A DNA stretch of 20,293 bases from Cacconaster sp045641345 (GTDB lineage: Bacteria; Bacteroidota; Bacteroidia; Bacteroidales; UBA932): assembly GCA_045641345.1 (NCBI GenBank), contig JAZUGR010000022.1:1-20293 (forward strand), given 5' to 3'. Both the position numbers and the translations under genes were made by a program. Positions 14,336-20,293 of this stretch are shown piece after piece. Numbering within the stretch: the first letter of the stretch is position 1; every line of letters starts with the position of its first letter. Under the pieces are notes generated by a model. It saw only the letters and a program-made list of their open reading frames with translations. It was not told the origin of the DNA and searched no databases.

Positions 14336-15748
14336 GTGGAGAATTATTTCGATCTTTTCAAGGTCAGCCGCCAGCAGTTGCAGAGCCTGATTTCGACAGC
14401 CCTATCCAAGGGAGGCGACTATGCCGACATATTTTTTGAATACGCCACGTCCGACGAGCTCAATCTGCGCGACGGAGAGGTCAGCTCGGTCGAGCGCACG
14501 GCCGACTACGGTGTCGGAATACGCGTGATAAAGGATGGCAGCACCGGATATGCGTATGCCGAGAGCACGCTCGAAGAAGATATGCGCAGGGCTGCCGAAA
14601 CAGCCGCCGGGATAGCCTGCTGCCCCTCGCCTTCCGTTTCCGCGGGAGCGGTTCACAGCGTGGCCTTCACCGACCGGTACCCGGTTCTGGCAGACTGGTC
14701 GTCCTGCCCCATCGCGGACAGAAAGGAATACCTGCAGAACCTCGACGGCAGAATCAGGGCCCTGAGCGGCAAAGTCAGCAAGGTAACGGCCAATCTGGCC
14801 CACGACCTGTCGAAGGTGATGTTCTACAATTCGCTGGGCGACTTCTTCTGCGACAGGAGGCCGTCAACCTCATTGATTGTGACCTGCACCCTGTCGGAAG
14901 GCGGCAAGGTGGAGACGCTCTCCGCATCCAGAAGTTTCAGGAAGGGTGCCGAAATGCTCACCGACGCCCTGCAGGCCGAGCTTTGCAACGAAATAGCGCT
15001 CCGTCTTCCCGACATATTCGAGGCCCGCAGGCCGAAAGGGGGCCAGATGAGCGTCGTAATGGCCTCCGGAGGTTCCGGAATCCTGCTCCACGAAGCCGTG
15101 GGGCACGCTTTCGAGGCCGACTTCAACCGCAAGGGAATATCAATCTTCTCCGACAAGATGGGCCGGAAGATATGCTCCGAAAAGATAAGCATCGTCGACG
15201 ACGGCACAATCGAAGCCAACCGCGGAAGCCTCAACGTCGACGACGAAGGCGTCCCGGGGCAGAAGACATATATGGTCCGCGAAGGGGTCCTGACATCATA
15301 TCTTCACGACAGGATAAGCGCGGCGCACTACGGGGTCGAACCCACGGGCAACGGCCGTCGCGAATCGTTCCGCTACAACCCGATTCCGAGGATGAGGGCT
15401 ACTTATATGGAAAACGGCGACTGTCTCCCCGAAGACATTATCCGCAGCGTGAAGAAGGGTATCTACGTGGACAGCTTCACCAACGGGGAAGTCGAGATAG
15501 GGGCCGGCGACTTCACGTTCTTCGTAAAGAGCGGCAGATTGATCGAGAACGGCCGTCTCACCGCCCCCATCAAGGACACCAACATCATAGGCAACGGCCC
15601 CCAGGCCCTCGCCGACATCGTGGCGGTGGCATCCGACAGCCGCATCGACGACGGCACCTGGACCTGCGGCAAGGACCAGTACTGCGCAGTATCGTGCGGA
15701 ATGCCGACTGTGCTGATAAAATCATTGACAGTGGGAGGCGAAGTGTGA
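14336..15748 (+). CDS. tldD: TldD-family metalloprotease subunit
   Basis: The 470-residue protein carries the TldD zinc motif HEAVGH (H252, E253, H257) and the conserved surroundings: an upstream GGSGILLHEAVGHAFEAD, and a C-terminal NGPQALADIVA and CGKDQYCAVSCGMPTVLI. TldD is the catalytic half of the TldD/TldE peptidase, which degrades unfolded peptides and matures modified peptides such as microcin B17. The start is GTG at 14336; an in-frame stop lies nine bases upstream and the N-terminus (ENYFDLFKVSRQQL) matches the family. The stop and the tldE start overlap as TGATG (15746-15750). Confidence 0.93.
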   Translation: MENYFDLFKVSRQQLQSLISTALSKGGDYADIFFEYATSDELNLRDGEVSSVERTADYGVGIRVIKDGSTGYAYAESTLEEDMRRAAETAAGIACCPSPSVSAGAVHSVAFTDRYPVLADWSSCPIADRKEYLQNLDGRIRALSGKVSKVTANLAHDLSKVMFYNSLGDFFCDRRPSTSLIVTCTLSEGGKVETLSASRSFRKGAEMLTDALQAELCNEIALRLPDIFEARRPKGGQMSVVMASGGSGILLHEAVGHAFEADFNRKGISIFSDKMGRKICSEKISIVDDGTIEANRGSLNVDDEGVPGQKTYMVREGVLTSYLHDRISAAHYGVEPTGNGRRESFRYNPIPRMRATYMENGDCLPEDIIRSVKKGIYVDSFTNGEVEIGAGDFTFFVKSGRLIENGRLTAPIKDTNIIGNGPQALADIVAVASDSRIDDGTWTCGKDQYCAVSCGMPTVLIKSLTVGGEV

Positions 15749-17067
15749 TGGACGAAATGAAAACGGTGGACATGGCACTCCAGATGGCCTCCGACGCCGG
15801 AGCCCGTCAGGCAAGGATCATTCTTGAAAAGGATGTGGAAAACTCCGCTACCGTAATCAACGACAAGGTCGACAAGCTGCTCAGCAGCAGCGGTTCCACA
15901 ATGTTCATACAGCTGTTTATCGACGGGCGCTACGGCTCGTTCTCGACAAACATGCTGCGGAGCGACGAACTGCGGAAGTTCATTTCGTCGGCCGCAGAGG
16001 CCACAAGGCTAATCGCCCCCGACGACTGCCGGAGCCTGCCCGAAAGCGAAATATGCTTTCACGGCAAGGGTCCAGATCTGGCTCAGTATGACGGCAGGAT
16101 CAAGGACATAACCACATCCGACCGCATAGAGATGGCAATGGCCTCCGCCTCGGAGATATGGGGATCCGACCCCAGGCTCCTTTCGGTCGAGACCGAGTGG
16201 GGTGACGACACCGAATACACCTGCATCGCCGACAGCCAGGGCTTCCACGGAGAGACCCTCGTTTCAAACCACACCATAAACGCCACGGTTTCGATAAAGG
16301 GAAAGGGAGACGAAAAGCCCGAATCGTGGTGGTACGAAAGCGGCATAAGGCGGGAGGACGCTCCGGTGAAAGGATGCAGTTCCAAAGCCCTTCAGAGGGC
16401 CGTCGACCAGCTCAACGCCAGGAAAATCAGAAGCGGCAGGTACAATGTGGTGATTGACGGCACCATATCGTCAAAGGTGGTGTCGCCGCTTGTCAAAGCC
16501 CTCAGCGGCGGATATCTCCAGCAGGAAAACTCGTTCCTCAACGCTTCGTTGGGCAAAAAGCCGTTCGGCGACAGTCTCACCATCTGCGACATGCCCCACA
16601 TCAAGGGGCTGCCCGGGTCAAGGCTGTTCGACGACGAAGGAGTGGCCACGAAAGAACGCACCATAATCGGCGGCGGATATGTAGAGAACTGGTTCATCTC
16701 CACCTACTACAGCAAAAAGATGGGCATCCCCACGACAATCTCGTCTCCATCGGTGCTGAGATTCGGGCAGAATCAAAAAAAAGATATAACTTTGCCGCAA
16801 CTTCTGAACGAGACCGGAAAAGGCATCCTGATAACCGATTTCAACGGAGGCAACTGCAATACGGCCACCGGTGATTTCTCATACGGAGTGAGGGGATTCC
16901 TTTTCGAGAACGGCCGTATGGTGCACCCGATAAGCGAGATGAACATAACCGGCAACATGATCCGGTTGTGGAACAATCTGATAGAGGCCGGAACCGACTA
17001 CCGGACCGCCTCCAGATGGGGGTTGCCGTCACTGGCCTTCGGCTCGGTCGATTTCAGCGGCATTTGA
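15748..17067 (+). CDS. tldE: TldE/PmbA-family protein (TldD partner)
   Basis: I start the gene at ATG 15748, overlapping the tldD stop by one base, giving 439 residues. The open frame continues upstream through tldD, but that part is an Arg-rich out-of-frame shadow. The protein has the PmbA/TldE layout: an N-terminal domain with EKDVENSATVINDKVDKLLSSSGSTMFIQLFIDGRYGSFSTN, then a C-terminal barrel with FDDEGVATKERTIIGGGYVENW, ILITDFNGGNCNTATGDFSYGVRGFLFENG and the EMNITGNM segment. It lacks the HExxxH motif, as expected of the non-catalytic subunit. It forms the TldD-TldE heterodimer. An A8 run and an internal TAACTTTG box occur near 16775-16794. Confidence 0.92.
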   Translation: MDEMKTVDMALQMASDAGARQARIILEKDVENSATVINDKVDKLLSSSGSTMFIQLFIDGRYGSFSTNMLRSDELRKFISSAAEATRLIAPDDCRSLPESEICFHGKGPDLAQYDGRIKDITTSDRIEMAMASASEIWGSDPRLLSVETEWGDDTEYTCIADSQGFHGETLVSNHTINATVSIKGKGDEKPESWWYESGIRREDAPVKGCSSKALQRAVDQLNARKIRSGRYNVVIDGTISSKVVSPLVKALSGGYLQQENSFLNASLGKKPFGDSLTICDMPHIKGLPGSRLFDDEGVATKERTIIGGGYVENWFISTYYSKKMGIPTTISSPSVLRFGQNQKKDITLPQLLNETGKGILITDFNGGNCNTATGDFSYGVRGFLFENGRMVHPISEMNITGNMIRLWNNLIEAGTDYRTASRWGLPSLAFGSVDFSGI

Positions 17068-17086
17068 CCAAAAACAAGTTCAAACC

Positions 17087-18520
17087 ATGAAAAAACCGGG
17101 ATTGACATTATCCATCGCTCCGATAGCGCTTCTGATTATCTTGCTGGCAGCCTGCGTGATGATATTCGAAGACGAAGTGTCGGCAGGCCCCGCTCAGATT
17201 GCGCTTCTGATAGTATCCGTGGTCATTTCCCTGATAGCGATGTTCCATCTCAAGGTTCCCTGGGAGAAAATAGAGAAGGCCGTGGCCGAAAACATCTGCC
17301 AGACAGGGCCGACTATCCTTATTCTCCTTGCCATAGGTGCCCTCACAGCGACCTGGATGCTTTCAGGGATAGTGCCTACGATGATTTACTACGGATTGCA
17401 GATAATCAATCCGAAGGTTTTCATTGCGGTCACCTTCGTTCTGTGCGGAATGGTATCGATCCTGGCCGGAAGTTCCTGGACCACCGTAGGCACGATAGGG
17501 GTTGCCATGCTGGCAGCCGGAAAGATAGTCGGCATCCCTACCGGATGGATGGCCGGAGCGATAATATCAGGTGCGTACCTCGGTGACAAGCTTTCGCCCC
17601 TTTCAGATACGGTGAACCTCGCAGCCACGATAGCGGGCACCGACCTCTACACGCATGTCAAATATTCGCTCTATACCGCAGTTCCGGCATTCGTGATATG
17701 CCTCGCCGTTTTTCTGATAGTGGGGTTCACGGTTCCGACAACCGGCGGTCTGGATATGGAGTCCCAGCTTGAGGCCATATCAGGCGCCTTCAACGTCTCC
17801 CCTCTACTGCTGCTGATACCCGTGGCCACCTTTGTGATGGTGGTCAAGAAAGTGCCGGCTTTCATCACCCTGTTTCTCTCGGCGCTCCTGGCCGGAGTGG
17901 CAGGATTCTGGGCTCAGCCCCAGATAGCAGACCAGATTACCGGCGGCTGCACCGGAGGGGAGGGTCTTGTAAAATCGCTCTTCACCACGATGTCGATGCC
18001 GGTCACGATTTCTTCGGGATCCGAGCTGATGGACAACCTGGCCTCAACGAGCGGAATGTACGGAATGGTCAATACAATCTGGCTTGTGCTGTGCATAATG
18101 ACAACCGGAGGAGCCCTCGCGGCGAGCGGTATGCTCGACACGATCACGGCCCAGCTTATGAAAGTCATCAGAAACGGCACTTCACTCATTACGACCACCG
18201 TCTGCACCTGCATAGTGAGCAATATGATTCTTGCCGACCAGTATATGTCGATACTGCTGCCGGGCAAGATGTTCAGCGAAACGTATCGTAAGATGGGATA
18301 TGCGCCCGAACTTCTGAGCCGCACCCTCGGCGACTCCGGCACCGTGAGCTCGGTCCTTGTACCGTGGAACACCTGCGCAGTTGTGCAGTCCACGGTGCTC
18401 GGGGTGGCTACCCTGACTTACCTGCCCTATTCGATTTTCTGCTTCATCACTCCGATGATAGCCATCGCACTGGTGGCATTCAACGTAAATATCCGCAAAA
18501 TCAATACTAAAAAGTCATAA
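17087..18520 (+). CDS. nhaC: NhaC-type Na+/H+ antiporter
   Basis: This 477-residue inner-membrane protein has about 11-12 hydrophobic helices. It shows the NhaC-family stretch MVSILAGSSWTTVGTIGVAML followed by GAYLGDKLSPLSDTVNLAA (about residues 161-180), with its conserved DKxSPLSDT core. A second half has ILADQYMSILLPGKMF and RTLGDSGTVSSVLVPWNTCA. NhaC exchanges cytoplasmic Na+ for H+; some relatives exchange organic acids or lactate/malate instead, which cannot be excluded. The gene follows tldE by 19 bases with no terminator between, so it is probably co-transcribed. The SlyD-like gene starts 3 bases after its stop. Confidence 0.92.
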   Translation: MKKPGLTLSIAPIALLIILLAACVMIFEDEVSAGPAQIALLIVSVVISLIAMFHLKVPWEKIEKAVAENICQTGPTILILLAIGALTATWMLSGIVPTMIYYGLQIINPKVFIAVTFVLCGMVSILAGSSWTTVGTIGVAMLAAGKIVGIPTGWMAGAIISGAYLGDKLSPLSDTVNLAATIAGTDLYTHVKYSLYTAVPAFVICLAVFLIVGFTVPTTGGLDMESQLEAISGAFNVSPLLLLIPVATFVMVVKKVPAFITLFLSALLAGVAGFWAQPQIADQITGGCTGGEGLVKSLFTTMSMPVTISSGSELMDNLASTSGMYGMVNTIWLVLCIMTTGGALAASGMLDTITAQLMKVIRNGTSLITTTVCTCIVSNMILADQYMSILLPGKMFSETYRKMGYAPELLSRTLGDSGTVSSVLVPWNTCAVVQSTVLGVATLTYLPYSIFCFITPMIAIALVAFNVNIRKINTKKS

Positions 18521-18523
18521 CAA

Positions 18524-19054
18524 ATGAAAGCAAGCGAAAATAAAGTTGTCTCCCTCATCTACCAGCTTGAGGTCGGGGGCGAAATCAAGGACAGTTGCAC
18601 AAAGGAAAATCCCCTGGAGTTCATAATGGGAGCGGGCACGCTGCTTCCCAAGTTCGAAGCCAACGTGAAGGGCAAGGAGCCCGGCGAAAAGTTCGACTTC
18701 ACCCTCTCGCCCAAGGAGGGCTATGGAGAGTACGACCCCGAAGCCGTGGTTGAACTTCCCAAGTCAATCTTCGCCGTCGACGGCAAGGTGAACGAAGACA
18801 TTCTCTTCGAAGGCAACGTCATCCCTATGATGACCAACGACGGGCGTGTAGTTCAGGGATCCGTGAAAAGCATATCCGACACAGCCGTGACAATGGACTT
18901 CAACCACTCCCTGGCAGGAGCTACGCTCCACTTCACCGGTGAGCTGACCGCAGTGCGCGAAGCCACCGAAAAGGAACTGTCGGAAGGGCTTCACGGAGAA
19001 CTGGCGCACCACTGCGGCGGAAACTGCTCAGAGTGCGGCGGAGGCTGCCACTAG
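18524..19054 (+). CDS. slyD: SlyD-like FKBP-type peptidyl-prolyl cis-trans isomerase
   Basis: The 176-residue protein is an FKBP with the SlyD arrangement. The first half of the FKBP fold (VVSLIYQLEVGGEIKDS, PLEFIMGAGTLLPKFE) is followed by an insert-in-flap chaperone domain (about 70-125, starting near PKEGYGEYDPEAVVELPKS). The fold is closed by HSLAGATLHFTGELTAV, where LAGxxLxF is diagnostic. The C-terminal tail (about 160-176, LAHHCGGNCSECGGGCH) is rich in His and Cys and should bind metal, like the Ni-binding tail of E. coli SlyD. It acts in the cytoplasm in folding and perhaps metal handling. It is the last gene of the plus-strand run; a terminator follows at 19119. Confidence 0.93.
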   Translation: MKASENKVVSLIYQLEVGGEIKDSCTKENPLEFIMGAGTLLPKFEANVKGKEPGEKFDFTLSPKEGYGEYDPEAVVELPKSIFAVDGKVNEDILFEGNVIPMMTNDGRVVQGSVKSISDTAVTMDFNHSLAGATLHFTGELTAVREATEKELSEGLHGELAHHCGGNCSECGGGCH

Positions 19055-19118
19055 GATCGCTCTCTTACGCAGCTGCTGAAGCGGCAGCAACAACTGGTGC
19101 GGCAACGATTCCGCCCAT

Positions 19119-19154
19119 AAAACAGGCTTCGGAAGTGCACCGGAGCCTGTTTTT
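19119..19154. terminator. Bidirectional terminator between slyD and the minus-strand pair
   Basis: AACAGGCTTCGG (19121-19132) pairs with CCGGAGCCTGTT (19140-19151), one wobble, with a seven-base loop. TTTTT follows on the plus strand, and TTTTA on the minus strand, so it can serve both converging transcripts. Confidence 0.8.
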
Positions 19155-19252
19155 GCACTTGGGCCGACAGAATTTCGCTTACAGAAGTGCGTTTGAGACT
19201 TGTTTTGCACTTGCGCTCATAATAGCGCAACTGAAGGCACAATGCTAAAATT
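19155..19252. other. Gap with alternating TGCACTT motifs and a hairpin
   Basis: No gene is visible. The heptamer TGCACTT or its reverse complement occurs near 19134, 19154, 19193 (one mismatch) and 19206 in alternating orientation. TTGCGCT (19211-19217) pairs with AGCGCAA (19224-19230) as a 7-bp hairpin without a U tract. Confidence 0.5.
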
Positions 19253-19690
19253 TCATATCAGTGAAATAAGCTTATCCGCCCTGTCGCCATTGATTTCAAC
19301 GATTCCGGTTGCGGGTTCATAGGTGTAGTTACAGAAATCGTACAGCTGTGCGTAAGCTATGCCTTCGGCCTTGTTGAAATATACGTCGAGCCTGACACAC
19401 CCACCTTCGTTCCCTTGTTTAATCATCGGTGTATTGTTCTTTTCTTCCAAAAATTCCATTATTGAGGTTCGGCAGGCTTTGCAGAGGTCCTCAGACTTTC
19501 TCGTGAGCAGTATACCCTTGCCATCTTTCTTGTATCCGCCTTTATAGACAAGATACATAAAGAGACCACAGATTCCTATGCAGATACCCAGTCCCTTGTT
19601 GACGAAGAACAGGCCGATTCCGGCAAGAAGAACTATTGATGATATGGCGAGATCCTTTCCTGTATGAACCTTTTTGAAATTATATTCCAT
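19253..19690 (-). CDS. Small two-TM protein, paralogue A
   Basis: I do not recognise this 145-residue protein. Two adjacent hydrophobic helices lie near the N-terminus (about 14-30 and 34-50) with Gly-rich GLGICIGICGLF. A soluble C-terminal domain of about 90 residues follows (DLCKACRTSIMEFLEEK, CVRLDVYFNKAEGIAYAQLYDF) and ends LISLI. It resembles the next upstream gene product throughout: DLAIS versus DIAIS, GLGIC in both, YAQLYDF versus FVQLFDY, and the final I-E/T-I-x-x-x-(A/K)-x-K-L. The two are therefore tandem paralogues, separated by 29 bases. The soluble part probably faces the cytoplasm. No function can be given. Base composition is AT-richer than the slyD side. Confidence 0.75.
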   Translation of the reverse strand: MEYNFKKVHTGKDLAISSIVLLAGIGLFFVNKGLGICIGICGLFMYLVYKGGYKKDGKGILLTRKSEDLCKACRTSIMEFLEEKNNTPMIKQGNEGGCVRLDVYFNKAEGIAYAQLYDFCNYTYEPATGIVEINGDRADKLISLI

Positions 19691-19719
19691 TGTATTGAAG
19701 TTTTATTGTTTGATGTTTG

Positions 19720-20166
19720 TTATTGGTATTTGAGTATTGCTTCGAGTTTTTCACTGTCGATTTCGGTCAGTTCGCATTGGGCTGTGTATATACCATCGAT
19801 AGTATAGTCGAACAACTGTACGAACTGCCTTGAACCGTTCTTGAGATAATACTGCTCAAGCAGAAGGCCTCCTTTCTTGAAAGGATTGATGTCAAGCGTT
19901 TCTGACTTGCCTTCTATGTATGCGGCAATGTCAGACTTGCACTCCTGGGGAAGAAGATAGTCCTTGTGAGAGTACATTCCCTTCTGCCACGGGATTCTGT
20001 AACCGGTCTTAAGGAACGGGAATACGCACAATCCTGTCAGAATGGTGCATATTCCAAGCCCCGGGGAAGGGATAAGAATGGTTAGTAATATTCCGGCGAT
20101 GATGATTCCTCCGGATATCGCTATGTCTGAGAACTTATATACGTGTTTTGCTGTTATTGTATCCAT
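19720..20166 (-). CDS. Small two-TM protein, paralogue B
   Basis: I place the start at ATG 20166, giving 148 residues (MDTITAKHVYKFSDIAIS...). The open frame continues to 20289, but that extension overlaps the end of the exchanger gene in another frame. Two hydrophobic helices (about 15-32 and 35-50) precede a soluble domain containing QECKSDIAAYIEGKSETLDINPF and GSRQFVQLFDYTIDGIYTAQCELTEIDSEKLEAIL. It is a clear relative of the 19253-19690 product. The pair likely arose by tandem duplication and has diverged. Function unknown. Confidence 0.75.
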   Translation of the reverse strand: MDTITAKHVYKFSDIAISGGIIIAGILLTILIPSPGLGICTILTGLCVFPFLKTGYRIPWQKGMYSHKDYLLPQECKSDIAAYIEGKSETLDINPFKKGGLLLEQYYLKNGSRQFVQLFDYTIDGIYTAQCELTEIDSEKLEAILKYQ

Positions 20167-20186
20167 GTTTATGTTTCTTATCGTTA

Positions 20187-20293
20187 TTATAGTTTCACAA
20201 AAAGATAGTAGTAATAGGCTGCGAAGGCGAGCAGCATCAAGGCTCCTTCCCAGCGGTCTATGCGGCATTTTCTGCCGGTATATGCCCAAAGCA
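20187..20293 (-). CDS. Probable Na+/Ca2+ exchanger family protein, C-terminal end (partial)
   Basis: Only 34 C-terminal residues are in the window, running in from the right edge and ending at TAA (20187-20189 on the plus strand). They include WAYTGRKCRIDRWEGALMLLAFAAYYYYLF. The 'I-x-R-W-E-G-A-L-x-L-L' turn followed by a final hydrophobic helix rich in Tyr is typical of the last segment of YrbG/CaxA-type sodium/calcium exchangers. The call rests on this fragment alone. Confidence 0.55.
   Translation of the reverse strand, partial: LWAYTGRKCRIDRWEGALMLLAFAAYYYYLFVKL

Noticed and set aside
14983..15747. 255-codon N-terminal extension of tldE inside tldD
   Set aside because: Arg/Gly/Pro-rich out-of-frame reading of tldD; the PmbA-like sequence begins at the ATG at 15748 that overlaps the tldD stop.
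16775..16794. A8 run and TAACTTTG inside tldE as a phase switch or promoter for nhaC
   Set aside because: The reading frame is intact through the run and a single -7 match inside coding sequence is weak evidence; nhaC follows tldE closely enough to share its transcript.
20167..20289. Longer start for paralogue B (to 20289)
   Set aside because: It overlaps the exchanger C-terminus in another frame and has no similarity to the N-terminus of paralogue A.
1..20293. CRISPR array, insertion sequence, integrase or tRNA attachment-site duplication
   Set aside because: I saw no regularly spaced repeats, no transposase or integrase gene, and no second copy of the tRNA-Ser 3' end in the window.

Overview
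The window looks like a chromosomal segment of a moderately GC-rich member of the Bacteroidales (Bacteroidota). The signs are several TAnnTTTG-type -7 promoter elements, a Bacteroidetes putative porin, NhaC, an AmgK-RapZ fusion and little use of Shine-Dalgarno sites. I cannot place the family or genus. Nearly all of it is coding, in tightly packed operons.

Layout. (1) 1-141: 3' end of a DUF4177-like gene with a terminator. (2) 290-2560: an AT-richer accessory island. It holds the N-terminal part of a DpnM-like GATC adenine methyltransferase, an intact DpnI-type methyl-directed endonuclease, an unknown 84-residue protein, and a 5'-truncated, frameshifted DpnA-like methyltransferase. It reads as a DpnI cassette that replaced the middle of a DpnII-type methyltransferase operon. 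(3) 2561-2852: two facing terminators that mirror each other, then tRNA-Ser(GGA) on the minus strand. (4) 2915-8174, plus strand: an unknown polytopic membrane protein, then an ATGA-linked trio of AmgK-RapZ(C) fusion kinase, MurU-like uridylyltransferase and a porin_10-type outer-membrane protein. The first two are the cell-wall sugar salvage route from MurNAc to UDP-MurNAc. (5) 13514-8182, minus strand: a compact operon of Asp/Glu racemase, FtsY, PheT and a LolC/E-like permease. (6) 13609-19054, plus strand: a zeta-toxin-like kinase with an overlapping 51-residue partner, then TldD, TldE, NhaC and a SlyD-like FKBP. (7) 19119-20293: a bidirectional terminator, two tandem paralogous two-TM proteins on the minus strand, and the C-terminal end of a probable Na+/Ca2+ exchanger.

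How it fits together. DpnI cuts only GATC carrying N6-methyladenine, so a host carrying it must not methylate GATC. Both GATC-type methyltransferase genes beside it are broken: one has lost its catalytic half, the other its start and its frame. That is the outcome expected if DpnI was gained and the old methylases were lost. This is the most interesting part of the window. Next come the zeta-like kinase with its small partner immediately upstream of tldD/tldE, and the AmgK-RapZ fusion.
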